A stretch of 64,000 nt of DNA from Kineosporiaceae bacterium. Lineage in GTDB: Bacteria > Actinomycetota > Actinomycetes > Actinomycetales > Kineosporiaceae. Location of the stretch: the NCBI GenBank assembly GCA_016794595.1, contig JAEUJN010000066.1:62001-126000 (forward strand). Direction: 5' to 3'. Each line of letters begins with the position of its first letter. Position 1 is the first letter of the stretch. Below the pieces are notes generated by a model. That model worked only from the letters and a program-made list of their open reading frames with translations, did not search any database and had not been told where the DNA came from. Shown here piece after piece: positions 28,742 to 38,103 of this stretch. The translations under genes were made by a program, and so were the position numbers.

Positions 28742-30346
28742 ATGGGCGAGGCAGGGGCCGAGAAGCAGGCCGGCAGGACCGAGTCGGGGCTGCCGATGAA
28801 GCCGCTGTACGGCTCGGAGGACCTGGACGGCTTCGATCCCGACGCCGCCCTCGGCGCCCCGGGTGCCTATCCGTTCACGCGCGGGCCCTACCCCTCGATG
28901 TACACCGGCCGGCCGTGGACCATGCGCCAGTACGCCGGGTTCGGCAACGCCCGCGAGTCCAACGCCCGCTACCACCAGCTGGTGAGCGCCGGCACCGGTG
29001 GCCTGAGCGTGGCCTTCGACCTGCCCACGCAGATGGGCTACGACTCCGACGACCCGATGGTCAGCGGGGAGGTCGGCAAGGTCGGTGTCGCGATCGACTC
29101 GGTCGACGACATGCTGACCCTGTTCGGTGGCCTGCCGCTGGACACCGTGTCGACCTCGATGACGATCAACGCACCGGCCGCCGTCCTGCTGTTGATGTAC
29201 CAGCTGGTCGCCGAGTCCCAGGGCGCCGACCCCGCCAAGCTGGCCGGCACGATCCAGAACGACGTGCTCAAGGAGTACATCGCCCGCGGCACCTACATCT
29301 TCCCGCCGAAGGCCTCGCTGCGGTTGATCAGCGACATCTTCGCCTACTGCAAGGACGAGTTGCCGCGCTGGAACACGATCTCGATCTCGGGCTATCACAT
29401 GGCCGAGGCGGGGGCGACGCCCGCGCAGGAGATCGCCTTCACCCTCGCGAACGCCAAGGAGTACGTGCGGGCGGCGCAGGCGGTGGGCCTCAGCGTGGAC
29501 GACATCGGCCCTCGGCTGTCGTTCTTCTTCGTCGCGCGCACCACCCTGTTGGAGGAGATCGCCAAGTTCCGGGCCGCCCGGCGGGTGTGGGCGCGGATCG
29601 TCAAGGAGGAGTTCGGCTCCACCAACCCCAAGAGCCAGATGCTGCGCTTCCACACCCAGACCGCCGGCGTCCAGCTCACCGCCCAGCAGCCCGAGGTCAA
29701 CCTCGTGCGGGTGGCACTGCAGGGACTCGGCGCCGTCCTGGGCGGCACGCAGAGCCTGCACACGAACTCCTACGACGAGGCGATCGCGTTGCCGACCGAG
29801 AAGGCGGCCCGGCTCGCGCTGCGCACCCAACAGGTGATCGCCTACGAGACCGATGTCTGCAAGACCGTCGACCCGTTCGCCGGGTCGTATGCGATCGAGT
29901 CGCTCACCGATGAGCTCGAGGAGGCCATCGTCGATCTGATCAACCAGGTCGAGGAGCGTGGCGGGGCGGTCGCGGCGATCGAGCAGGGGTTCCAGAAGAA
30001 CGAGATCGAGCGCTCGGCGTACGAGGTGGCCAAGCAGATCGACTCCACCGAGCGCACCGTGGTCGGTGTGAACGCCTACACCATCGACGCCGAGGAGCCC
30101 TACGAGCCGTTGCGGGTCGACCCTGCGATCGAGGTGGAGCAGCGGGAGGCGCTGGCTCGTCTGCGGTCCGAGCGGGACAACGCCGCCGTGGACGCCGCGC
30201 TGGTCGCCCTGAAGAAGGCCGCCGAGGGCACCGACAATCTGCTCCACCCGATGAAGCAGGCGCTTGCCGCCAGGGCAACCATCGGCGAGGTGTGCAACGC
30301 CCTGCGCGGGGTCTGGGGCACCTACGTCCCGCCGGACAAGTTCTGA
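28742..30346 (+). CDS. Acyl-CoA mutase large subunit, methylmalonyl-CoA mutase type, without B12 domain
   Basis: The 534-aa protein covers the TIM-barrel part of methylmalonyl-CoA mutase ([68 protein letters not shown]). The C-terminal cobalamin domain is missing, so a separate B12-binding subunit is needed and none is in this window. The substrate-contact Tyr in PSMY and Arg in [12 protein letters not shown] match the methylmalonyl type, where isobutyryl-CoA mutases have other residues. The start is chosen by AGGAGG 5 nt upstream; a GTG at 28700 follows TAGCCT by 9 nt and is a leaderless alternative. Confidence 0.88.
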   Translation: MGEAGAEKQAGRTESGLPMKPLYGSEDLDGFDPDAALGAPGAYPFTRGPYPSMYTGRPWTMRQYAGFGNARESNARYHQLVSAGTGGLSVAFDLPTQMGYDSDDPMVSGEVGKVGVAIDSVDDMLTLFGGLPLDTVSTSMTINAPAAVLLLMYQLVAESQGADPAKLAGTIQNDVLKEYIARGTYIFPPKASLRLISDIFAYCKDELPRWNTISISGYHMAEAGATPAQEIAFTLANAKEYVRAAQAVGLSVDDIGPRLSFFFVARTTLLEEIAKFRAARRVWARIVKEEFGSTNPKSQMLRFHTQTAGVQLTAQQPEVNLVRVALQGLGAVLGGTQSLHTNSYDEAIALPTEKAARLALRTQQVIAYETDVCKTVDPFAGSYAIESLTDELEEAIVDLINQVEERGGAVAAIEQGFQKNEIERSAYEVAKQIDSTERTVVGVNAYTIDAEEPYEPLRVDPAIEVEQREALARLRSERDNAAVDAALVALKKAAEGTDNLLHPMKQALAARATIGEVCNALRGVWGTYVPPDKF

Positions 30347-30393
30347 CCAGAAACGTCTCTCCCCACCAAGAGTGACTAACCATCATCTCTGAG

Positions 30394-30399
30394 TAGTCT
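30394..30399 (+). promoter_or_regulatory. -10 hexamer TAGTCT upstream of the FkbM remnant
   Basis: TAGTCT ends 5 nt before a GTG at 30405 in the methyltransferase frame. No ribosome-binding site precedes that GTG. Confidence 0.4.
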
Positions 30400-30404
30400 G
30401 TCGG

Positions 30405-31393
30405 GTGTCTCGGGGTTGTCTCGGGACGGCGATGGGCTGGGGGGACGGCATGGCTCGGGTGGGTGTGATCGTGAGGGTGCGTCGACGGCTGCCCAAGCGG
30501 GTGCGCCGGATCGGTCTCACCCTGCTGCGGGCCATGGGATTGTGGTCGCGCCCACCCTCGGTCGATCAGTCCAGGCACGTTCCCCCACAGGCACAGGCAC
30601 AGGCACCGAGCTCCCAGGTCGTTTCGCCGCCGGCTGGCGTGGCGGCCGGGTCCGCCCTGCGCCGGGTCTTCGACCTGGTGGTCCCGATCCCCTCGCGCGA
30701 TCCCGCCGCGGGACTCGAGCTGTCGCGGACCCTGCACTTCGACACCCCCGCCGGGATGTACGTGCCCGAGGTGCTCGAGAGCCGCACCCTCGCCGGATAC
30801 GAGCCGTACGCCCTGGCGGCGTTCCTGGCCGCGGTGGAGCAGGCCCCTTCAGGGCAGGTGCTCGACATCGGGGCGAACGTCGGGCTCTACGCCCTGCTGG
30901 CCGCGATGATCAGTGACCGCCCGGTGTGCGCGGTCGAACCCACGCCGGACCTGGCGCAGGCAGCGCGAGACCTGGCGCAGCTCAACGGGTTGGACATCTC
31001 GGTGGAGGAGCTCGCCCTCGGCGACAGATCCGGGACGGCGACCCTGTACCTGTCCGACAGGACCGACAGCTCGAACTCGCTCAACCCGAACTTCCGCCGG
31101 CACTCGCGAGAGATCGAGGTCGAGCTGCGAACCGTCGACGAGCACGTCGAGCGCACCGGTCCCCCCACGGCTACACCCCCTATCACCTGTCCGGTCCCGG
31201 GCCGCGGCCCGTCCTCGAACTTCTCGCGGGCGACCCGACCGGTGTCCATCTGATGTACCTGCTCGCGCCCGCCCCGGTCGAGCCTGGGTTCTGGGAGCGG
31301 ATGAACGCCTGGCAGGCCGCACTGGAGCACGGGTGCGCCGCCCGGGACGGCGGGACCGAGGTTGCCACCGCCGCCGGTGAGGCATCGGCCTGA
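30405..31393 (+). pseudogene. FkbM-family SAM methyltransferase, broken by internal deletion/frameshift
   Basis: The first frame (30405-31253) gives a basic N terminus and the SAM-binding block VLDIGANVGLYALLAA, AVEPTPDLAQAARDLAQLNG and a run up to ELRTVDEHVERTG near 31160. It then turns into non-conserved sequence and stops. From ~31165 to 31393 another frame continues with HGYTPYHLSGPGPRP and a plausible C-terminal region. The middle KIDVEG-type segment expected in FkbM proteins is absent from both frames, so about 150-200 bp seem deleted. An ATG at 30450 with a GGGGGGA upstream is an alternative start. A sequencing or assembly error cannot be excluded. Confidence 0.6.
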
Positions 31394-31628
31394 CGCACGC
31401 TCGCCACTCCCGCCGGTCACCCCCGGCCGGTGGGTCAGCGCGGTCAGTGCGGTCACTTCCGAGCACGGACAACGCTGTCAGTTGCGCGGAGCTGACCGCA
31501 GGAGTTCGGACGTGACCGCACGGACTCGGACGTGACCTCACGACGCCGGGCGGGAACGAGCGGGGAATCGGGCGAAGAGAGGAGCCCCGCTCCGGGGCGA
31601 AGCGGACGTATTCGCAAGAATGCGGGGC

Positions 31629-31634
31629 TACCCT
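31629..31634 (+). promoter_or_regulatory. -10 hexamer TACCCT, leaderless start of the second M20 gene
   Basis: TACCCT ends 8 nt before the GTG at 31643, with no Shine-Dalgarno sequence. Upstream, TCGGACGTGACC occurs twice (about 31510-31540), 20 nt apart, and may be an operator. The rest of the ~250-nt gap from 31394 shows nothing else. Confidence 0.45.
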
Positions 31635-31642
31635 GGGGCCGC

Positions 31643-32830
31643 GTGGCACACCCTGGTCTGAGCTCGCTGTTCGAGTACCTGTCCGACGAACTCGTGGGGT
31701 TTCGTCGTGACATCCACGCCCACCCCGAGGTCGGGCACACCGAGTACCGCACCACGCAGCGCGTTGCCGAACGCCTGACCCGCGCCGGGCTCGAACCCCA
31801 GCTGCTGCCGGGCACCGGATTGACCTGCGACATCGGGGAGCCGGGTCGGCGCACCATCGCCTTACGGGCGGATCTCGATGCGTTGCCCCTGCCCGAGGAG
31901 ACCGGGCTGCCGTTCGCCTCGACCACCGAGGGCATCTGCCACGCCTGCGGGCACGACGTGCACACCACCGCGCTGCTGGGTGCCGGGCTCGTGCTGGCCG
32001 AGCTGGAGGCATCCGGCCGCCTGCCGGGTCGGGTCCGGCTGATCTTCCAACCGGCCGAGGAGGTCAACCCCGGTGGCGCACTGACCGTGATCGCCAACGG
32101 CGGCCTGGACGACGTGGAACGCGCCTATGCCCTGCACTGCGACCCCGCCCGTGACGTCGGCGTGATCGGCGTGCGCGGAGGGCCCATCACCTCGGCGTCC
32201 GACTCGATCGTGGTCCGGCTCGACGGCCCGGGGGGCCACACCTCGCGGCCGCACGTGACCGGCGACCTGGTGTTCGCCCTGGCTCAAGTGGTCACCCAGG
32301 TGCCCGCCATCCTCTCCCGCCGCCTCGACCCCCGAGCGGGGATCGCCATGGTCTGGGGACGGATCCGCGCCGGCGGGGCCCCCAATGCCATCCCGCGGTT
32401 CGGCGAGATCGCCGGCACCTTCCGCTGCCTGGACACCGCGGTGTGGGCGCGGGCGGGATCGCTGATCACGGACGCGGTGCACGAGGTGGTGGCCCCTTAC
32501 GGCGTTCGGGCGGAGGTCACCCACACCCGCGGCGTGCCGCCGACGGTGAACGATGCGGACGCCGTCCTGCTGGTCGAGGAGGCCGTCCAGGCCGAACTCG
32601 GCGAGGGCAGCGTCGTCCTGGCCGAGCAGTCGCTGGGCGGTGAGGACTTCGGTTGGATGCTCGAGAAGGTGCCCGGGGCCATGATGCGCCTCGGCACCCG
32701 GACGCCGGGCGGGCGCACCTACGACCTGCACCAGGGCGACCTGGTGGTCGACGAGCGGGCGATCACGATCGGCGCCCGGGTGCTCACCGCCATCGCGCTG
32801 ACCGACCTGGGCAAGAGCCGGGGCACCTGA
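31643..32830 (+). CDS. M20-family amidohydrolase (second copy)
   Basis: The 395-aa enzyme has HAHPEVGHTEYRT, RADLDALPLPEETGLPF, HACGHDVHTTALLG (metal ligands), IFQPAEEVNPGGA (catalytic Glu), GPGGHTSRPHVTGD and GGEDFGWML. It differs from the copy at 6379-7587, so it is not a recent duplicate. M20 genes (amiA1/amiB1) also lie near the nucleoside genes deoD-pmmB in Mycobacterium tuberculosis, so the neighbourhood appears conserved even if the link is unexplained. Confidence 0.92.
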   Translation: MAHPGLSSLFEYLSDELVGFRRDIHAHPEVGHTEYRTTQRVAERLTRAGLEPQLLPGTGLTCDIGEPGRRTIALRADLDALPLPEETGLPFASTTEGICHACGHDVHTTALLGAGLVLAELEASGRLPGRVRLIFQPAEEVNPGGALTVIANGGLDDVERAYALHCDPARDVGVIGVRGGPITSASDSIVVRLDGPGGHTSRPHVTGDLVFALAQVVTQVPAILSRRLDPRAGIAMVWGRIRAGGAPNAIPRFGEIAGTFRCLDTAVWARAGSLITDAVHEVVAPYGVRAEVTHTRGVPPTVNDADAVLLVEEAVQAELGEGSVVLAEQSLGGEDFGWMLEKVPGAMMRLGTRTPGGRTYDLHQGDLVVDERAITIGARVLTAIALTDLGKSRGT

Positions 32831-32926
32831 GGCCACGGGTCATCCCAGGCTCGTGCCGGGGCAAAGCTCCGATCACGTTTCGGACACCACCTGGGGGCGT
32901 GTGCGTCCGCGGGTCCTCCGAACGGA

Positions 32927-32932
32927 TAGTGT
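32927..32932 (+). promoter_or_regulatory. -10 hexamer TAGTGT of the nucleoside importer operon
   Basis: TAGTGT lies 65 nt before the TTG start of the lipoprotein gene, giving a leader of about 60 nt with an AAGGAG ribosome-binding site. No good -35 is seen. Confidence 0.45.
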
Positions 32933-32997
32933 GCGGGAACCATGGCCCCGCGCCCGTCCGGGTGCGCCAGGGCATTTCTAGATCGAAGGAGACACCC

Positions 32998-34062
32998 TTG
33001 CGCCGGGTGACCAGTCTGTTCGCGGTGATGGCCGCGGCATCCATGGCTCTGGCTGCGTGTGGCGGCGGGTCGAGCGATTCGACCTCCACCGCGAGCAGTG
33101 GCGGAGCGAGTTCGGCCGCCGCCGGAGGCGGCGAGAAGATCAAGGTCGGTCTTGCCTACGACATCGGTGGTCGCGGCGACAAGTCGTTCAACGACTCCGC
33201 CGCCGCCGGTCTGGACAAGGCGAAGGCCGACCTCGGGGTCGAGTTCAAGGAGCTGTCCGCCACCCAGGGTGAGACGGACGCCGACAAGGAGGCCCGGCTC
33301 AAGCTGCTGGCCCAGGGCGGGTACAACCCCGTCATCGCCGTCGGCTTCCTCTACGGCGGGTCGATGAAGAAGGTGGCCGCGGCCTTCCCGAACACCCAGT
33401 TCGCCATCGTGGACTCGGTCGTCGAGGGCGCCCCGAACGTGACCGGCCTGACCTTCGCCGAGCACGAGGGTTCCTACCTGGTCGGCGTCGCCGCCGCGCT
33501 GAAGAGCAAGTCGGGCAACGTGGGCTACATCGGCGGCTGCCTGATCCCGCTGCTGCAGAAGTTCGAGGCGGGCTTCGTGGCCGGCGCCAAGTCGGTCAAG
33601 GCCGACATCAAGATCCAGGTCAAGTACCTGTCGAACCCGCCGGACTGCAAGGGCTTCAACGACCCGGCCTCGGGCACCGAGACCGCCAACGGCATGTACG
33701 ACGCGGGTGCTGACGTGATCTTCGCCGCTGCCGGTGGCTCCGGGACGGGTGTGTTCCAGTCGGCCAAGGCCAAGACCAAGCTGGCCATCGGGGTCGACAG
33801 CGACCAGTACGAGAGCGCGGCCGCCGACCTCAAGCCGGTGGTCATGACCTCGATGCTCAAGCGGGTCGACGTCGCCGTGTTCGAGTACATCAAGGCGGCC
33901 CAGGCGGGCAGCCCGCTGACCGGCGTCCAGGTCTTCGACCTGAAGAAGGACGGCGTGGGCTACTCGGCCAGCGGCGGCCAGGTGGACGACATCAAGGCGC
34001 AGCTCGAGGACGCCAAGGGCAAGATCGTCGCCGGTTCCGTGAAGGTGCCGGACAAGCCCTGA
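32998..34062 (+). CDS. BMP-family lipoprotein, substrate-binding component of a nucleoside ABC importer
   Basis: The ~354-aa protein starts with a lipoprotein signal peptide (RRVTSLFAVMAAASMALAAC; lipobox ALAAC), a Ser/Gly linker and the BMP/PnrA domain: KVGLAYDIGGRGDKSFNDSAAAGLDKA, NTQFAIVDSVVEGAPNVTGLTF, GYIGGC, ADVIFAAAGGSGTGVFQ. The DKSFND motif is typical of nucleoside-binding members. The TTG at 32998 is chosen for the AAGGAG upstream and the lipobox distance. The transporter genes and nucleoside-catabolic genes that follow support a nucleoside substrate. Confidence 0.93.
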   Translation: MRRVTSLFAVMAAASMALAACGGGSSDSTSTASSGGASSAAAGGGEKIKVGLAYDIGGRGDKSFNDSAAAGLDKAKADLGVEFKELSATQGETDADKEARLKLLAQGGYNPVIAVGFLYGGSMKKVAAAFPNTQFAIVDSVVEGAPNVTGLTFAEHEGSYLVGVAAALKSKSGNVGYIGGCLIPLLQKFEAGFVAGAKSVKADIKIQVKYLSNPPDCKGFNDPASGTETANGMYDAGADVIFAAAGGSGTGVFQSAKAKTKLAIGVDSDQYESAAADLKPVVMTSMLKRVDVAVFEYIKAAQAGSPLTGVQVFDLKKDGVGYSASGGQVDDIKAQLEDAKGKIVAGSVKVPDKP

Positions 34063-34071
34063 TCCGACCCT

Positions 34072-34118
34072 GACGGGCCCGGGGGACGCTAGCGTTCCCC
34101 CGGGCCCGTCGTCGTTTC
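34072..34118 (+). terminator. Intra-operon stem-loop between the binding protein and ATPase genes
   Basis: The arms 34072-34086 and 34096-34110 (GACGGGCCCGGGGGA / TCCCCCGGGCCCGTC) pair, with an inner CGC-TA-GCG extension and a one-base bulge, followed by GTCGTTTCC. A partial terminator here would keep the binding protein more abundant than the membrane components. Confidence 0.75.
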
Positions 34119-34175
34119 CCGTGTCCACCGGATGCGCACCGTCGGCGCTGGAGCAGGAGCAGGAGGCAGGCATCC

Positions 34176-35720
34176 ATGACCGAGAGCGAGAGCACACCCC
34201 ACGCGGCCGTTCGGCTGCAGGGGATCACCAAGCGGTTCCCCGGGGTCGTCGCCAACCACGACATCGACCTCACGGTGGTCTCGGGCACGGTGCACGCGCT
34301 GTGTGGTGAGAACGGGGCCGGCAAGTCCACCCTGATGAAGATCCTCTACGGGATGCAGAAGCCGGACGAGGGCACGATCGAGGTGGAGGGTCGCCAGGTC
34401 GCCTTCCACAGCCCCTCGGACGCCATCGCGGTGGGCATCGGCATGGTGCACCAGCACTTCAAGCTGGCCGACAACTTCACGGTGCTGGAGAACGTCATCC
34501 TGGGCAGTGAGCCCGGCAGCGCCTTCGGCCTCGACCTGGACGCCGCCCGGCGGAGGATCCTCGAGATCTCCGACCGGTACGGCCTGGACGTCGACCCCGA
34601 CCCCGTGGTGGCCGAACTGGGGGTCGGTGACCGGCAACGGGTCGAGATCCTCAAGGCGCTCTACCGTGGCGCGCGCATCCTGATCCTGGACGAGCCGACC
34701 GCCGTCCTGGTGCCGCAGGAGGTCGACGAGCTGTTCGCGGCGCTCAACGAGCTCAAGGCCGAGGGCCTGACCGTGGTGTTCATCTCGCACAAGCTGGACG
34801 AGGTGCGCAAGATCGCCGACGCGATCACCGTCATCCGGCGCGGGACCACGGTGGCCACGGTGGATCCTCGCGAGGTCACCACCCGTCAGCTCGCCGAGCT
34901 CATGGTGGGCAGCGAGCTGCCCTCGCCGCAGACGACCTCCTCCACGGTGACCGATCGGCCCGTGCTCACGGTGGAGAACCTCACCGTCACCGATGCCGAC
35001 GGGCGGGCACTGATCGACGACGTCAGCTTCACCATCCACGCCGGGGAGGTGCTGGGGATCGCCGGTGTCGAGGGCAACGGCCAGGCCGAACTGGTGGACG
35101 CCATCATGGGCATCCGGGCCAGTACGGGCCGGGTGCTGCTCGAGAGCGACGACATCTCCAACGAGTCGACCCGTCACCGGCGTGAGGCCGGGGTGGCGTT
35201 CATCCCCGAGGACCGGATCCGCCAGGGCCTGCTGCTCGAGGCGCCGCTGTGGGAGAACCGGGTCCTCGGACACCAGACCACCGAGCCCAACAGCAAGGGC
35301 GGACTGATCGACCGGCGGCACGCCCGGGCCGACACCCAGCGGATCGTGGCCGACTACGACGTCCGCACGCCGTCCATCGACGTGACCGCCTCGGCGCTGT
35401 CCGGCGGGAACCAGCAGAAGCTGATCGTCGGCCGGGAGATGAGCGGCCAGCCCCGGCTGTTGCTCGCCGCGCACCCCACCCGCGGGGTGGACGTCGGCGC
35501 GCAGGCCGCGATCTGGGACCACCTGCGCCATGCCCGGGCCCAGGGCCTGGCGGTGCTGTTGATCAGTGCCGACCTGGACGAGTTGATCGGCCTGTCGGAC
35601 AGCCTGAGGGTGATCCTGAGAGGGCGGCTGGTGGCGCAGGCCGATCCGGCCACCGTCACCCCCGAGGACCTGGGTTCGGCCATGACCGGTGCCGGTGCCC
35701 GGGCGGAAGGAGCCGCGTGA
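34176..35720 (+). CDS. ABC transporter ATP-binding protein, nucleoside importer (two ATPase domains)
   Basis: The 514-aa protein holds two ABC domains. The first (residues ~10-240) has Walker A GENGAGKS (44-51), a degenerate signature (VGDRQRVEILKAL) and Walker B LILDEPTA. The second (~265-500) lacks a standard Walker A (GVEGNGQAE), keeps the signature ALSGGNQQK and has AAHPTRGVDVG at Walker B. This asymmetry is normal for the sugar/nucleoside (NupO/RbsA-like) group. The stop overlaps the permease ATG by one base. Confidence 0.95.
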   Translation: MTESESTPHAAVRLQGITKRFPGVVANHDIDLTVVSGTVHALCGENGAGKSTLMKILYGMQKPDEGTIEVEGRQVAFHSPSDAIAVGIGMVHQHFKLADNFTVLENVILGSEPGSAFGLDLDAARRRILEISDRYGLDVDPDPVVAELGVGDRQRVEILKALYRGARILILDEPTAVLVPQEVDELFAALNELKAEGLTVVFISHKLDEVRKIADAITVIRRGTTVATVDPREVTTRQLAELMVGSELPSPQTTSSTVTDRPVLTVENLTVTDADGRALIDDVSFTIHAGEVLGIAGVEGNGQAELVDAIMGIRASTGRVLLESDDISNESTRHRREAGVAFIPEDRIRQGLLLEAPLWENRVLGHQTTEPNSKGGLIDRRHARADTQRIVADYDVRTPSIDVTASALSGGNQQKLIVGREMSGQPRLLLAAHPTRGVDVGAQAAIWDHLRHARAQGLAVLLISADLDELIGLSDSLRVILRGRLVAQADPATVTPEDLGSAMTGAGARAEGAA

Positions 35721-36838
35721 TGTCCCGCTTCGATCCCCGCCGTGCCGGGATGGCCCTGGTGGCCCCGGCGATGGCCTTCGTGGTGGCCGTGGCGCTGTCC
35801 TCGGTGGTGCTGGTCGTCGCCGGGCACGCGCCGATGACCGCCTTCCGCTCGATGTTCGACTTCGGGGTCCAGCCGGACAACGTGGTGAACATCGTCAACA
35901 AGGCCTCGGGGTACTACCTGTCGGCGCTGGCGGTGGCGATCGGGTTCCGGATGAACCTGTTCAACATCGGCGTCGACGGCCAGTACCGGTTGGCCGCGAT
36001 GTGCGCCGCGGTGATCGGGGCCGCGGTCGCCCTGCCCGGTCCGCTGCACATCCTGCTGATCGTCGTGGTGGCGGTGATCGTCGGTGCCATCTGGGCCGGG
36101 ATCGCCGGCTACCTCAAGGTCTACCGCGGGGTCAGCGAGGTGATCTCCACGATCATGCTCAACTACATCGGTACGGCGCTGGCCGCCTGGATGCTCACCC
36201 CGGCGGTGTTCGCCACCCTGGAGAACAACATCGTCAAGACACCGGACCTGCCCGAGTCGGGGTGGTTCCCCGGGTTCGCCACCTCCGGCGGGGAGGTCTA
36301 CGGCTTCGTGGTCGTCTCGGCCCTGGTCGGAGTGGGGTACTGGTTCCTGTTGGGCCGCACCCGGTTCGGCTTCGACCTGCGGGCGACCGGCATGAGCGAG
36401 CCGGCCGCCGTGGCCTCCGGCGTGGACGTCAAGAAGATGGTCGTCGCCTCGATGCTGCTCTCGGGTGGGGTCGCCGGTCTGGTGGGGCTGCCCATCCTGC
36501 TGGGGGCATCGCACTCCTACGGGCAGGACTTCCCGGCCGGGATCGGCTTCACCGGGATCGCCATCGCCCTGCTCGGGCGCAACCACCCGATCGGGATCGC
36601 CTTCGCCTCGGTGCTGTGGGGCTTCCTCGACGTGTCCAACCAGATCCTCGATCTCGAGGGCATCCCGAAGGAGATCGTCACCATCATGCAGGGCACGATC
36701 GTGCTGGCCGTCGTGGTGGCCTACGAGGTGGTCCGCCGCTGGCGGGTCAACTCCGAACAGCGTCGGGTGGCCGCTCAGCTCGGCGGTCCTCAGGCTCCCG
36801 CGGCCCCCGGCCCGGCAACCACGGCGGGAGTGGCGTGA
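35720..36838 (+). CDS. Nucleoside ABC transporter permease 1
   Basis: The 372-aa protein has 8-10 membrane helices and the branched-chain/nucleoside permease signatures NLFNIGVDGQYRLAAMCAA, EVISTIMLNYIGTALAAWML, RATGMSEPAAVASGVDVKKM and [27 protein letters not shown] precedes the start. GTG at 35717 or ATG at 35720 could be used; the ATG is preferred. The ATG/TGA overlap at both ends indicates tight coupling with ATPase and second permease. Confidence 0.94.
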   Translation: MSRFDPRRAGMALVAPAMAFVVAVALSSVVLVVAGHAPMTAFRSMFDFGVQPDNVVNIVNKASGYYLSALAVAIGFRMNLFNIGVDGQYRLAAMCAAVIGAAVALPGPLHILLIVVVAVIVGAIWAGIAGYLKVYRGVSEVISTIMLNYIGTALAAWMLTPAVFATLENNIVKTPDLPESGWFPGFATSGGEVYGFVVVSALVGVGYWFLLGRTRFGFDLRATGMSEPAAVASGVDVKKMVVASMLLSGGVAGLVGLPILLGASHSYGQDFPAGIGFTGIAIALLGRNHPIGIAFASVLWGFLDVSNQILDLEGIPKEIVTIMQGTIVLAVVVAYEVVRRWRVNSEQRRVAAQLGGPQAPAAPGPATTAGVA

Positions 36839-38103
36839 TGGCGACCTCGACGATCACCGAGCCCCCCGCCGCGGACGCACCGTCGGGCCGGCCCCGGGTC
36901 AATCCGTGGCTGCGGGCCGGGTCGTTGATCCTGGGCATCCTGCTGGTCCTGTCGGTCACCCGAGTGCTCTCCGATGCCCAGGACATCACCTCCTCGGGCA
37001 CCGCGGGCGCGGCGTTGCGCCTCGCCGTCCCGATCATGCTGGCCGGTCTGGCCGGCCTGTGGTCGGAGCGTGCGGGCATCGTCAACATCGGCCTCGAGGG
37101 CATGATGGTGCTCGGAACCTGGTGCGCTGCCTACGGTTCGCTGCAGTTCGGTCCCTGGGCAGGGCTGATCGCCGGAATCCTCGGCGGGGCCTTGGGCGGC
37201 CTGGTGCACGCCGTCGCCACGGTGACCTTCGGGGTCGACCACATCGTCTCCGGGGTGGCGCTCAACCTGCTGGGCCCGGGGGTCGCGAGGTTCCTGTCCT
37301 CGCTGATCTTCACCGGCACCGAGGGGGGTGGGGTGACCCAGAGCCCACAGGTGGCCCAGCCGCCGTCCTTCACGGTGCCCGGCCTGGCCAGCGGGTTGCG
37401 TTCACTCGAGGACGAGCGGATCTTCTTCGTCTCCGACGCGGCGGGCGTGCTCGGCGGCCTGGTCACCGGACTCTCCTGGGCGACGGTGATCTCCCTGCTG
37501 CTCATCCCGTTGTCGATCTACGTGCTGTGGCGGACCCGGTTCGGGCTGCGGCTGCGCTCGTGTGGTGAGAACCCCTGGGCCGCGGAGTCCCTCGGGGTCA
37601 ACGTCTACCTGTACAAGTACCTCGGCGTGATCATCTCCGGCGGGCTGGCAGGGCTGGGCGGGGCCTTCCTGTCCCTGGTGGCCTCGAACTACTACCGCGA
37701 GGCCCAGACCGGTGGCCGCGGCTTCATCGGCCTGGCGGCGATGATCTTCGGCAACTGGCGTCCGGGTGGACTCGCACTCGGTGCCGGCCTGTTCGGGTTC
37801 ACCGACGCCCTTCAGTTGCGCCAGGGCGAGACCAGCGTGCACGCCCTGTTCCTGGCCTTGGCCATCGGCCTGGCGCTCTACGGGATCTGGGGGCTGTCGC
37901 GGGCGCGGCGGGTGGCCGGTATCGCCTCCCTGGTGATCGCCGCCGGGTCGCTGGCGCTCTACCTGTTCACCGACACCGTGCCTCAGCAGTTCACCACCGC
38001 CACGCCGTACGTCACCACGTTGCTGGTTCTCGCCCTGGCCAGTCAACGGCTCCAGATGCCGGCTGCGGACGGGTTGATCTACCGCAAGGGGACGGCCAAG
38101 TAG
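36838..38103 (+). CDS. Nucleoside ABC transporter permease 2
   Basis: The 421-aa membrane protein pairs with the previous permease. It has ERAGIVNIGLEGMMVLGTWCA, FGVDHIVSGVALNLLGPGVARF, RSCGENPWAAESLGVNVYLYKYLGV and GRGFIGLAAMIFGNWRPGG, all typical of NupQ-like subunits. A C-terminal helix pair extends it beyond the minimal family length. The ATG overlaps the previous stop by one base, and the cytidine deaminase GTG overlaps its stop. Confidence 0.94.
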   Translation: MATSTITEPPAADAPSGRPRVNPWLRAGSLILGILLVLSVTRVLSDAQDITSSGTAGAALRLAVPIMLAGLAGLWSERAGIVNIGLEGMMVLGTWCAAYGSLQFGPWAGLIAGILGGALGGLVHAVATVTFGVDHIVSGVALNLLGPGVARFLSSLIFTGTEGGGVTQSPQVAQPPSFTVPGLASGLRSLEDERIFFVSDAAGVLGGLVTGLSWATVISLLLIPLSIYVLWRTRFGLRLRSCGENPWAAESLGVNVYLYKYLGVIISGGLAGLGGAFLSLVASNYYREAQTGGRGFIGLAAMIFGNWRPGGLALGAGLFGFTDALQLRQGETSVHALFLALAIGLALYGIWGLSRARRVAGIASLVIAAGSLALYLFTDTVPQQFTTATPYVTTLLVLALASQRLQMPAADGLIYRKGTAK

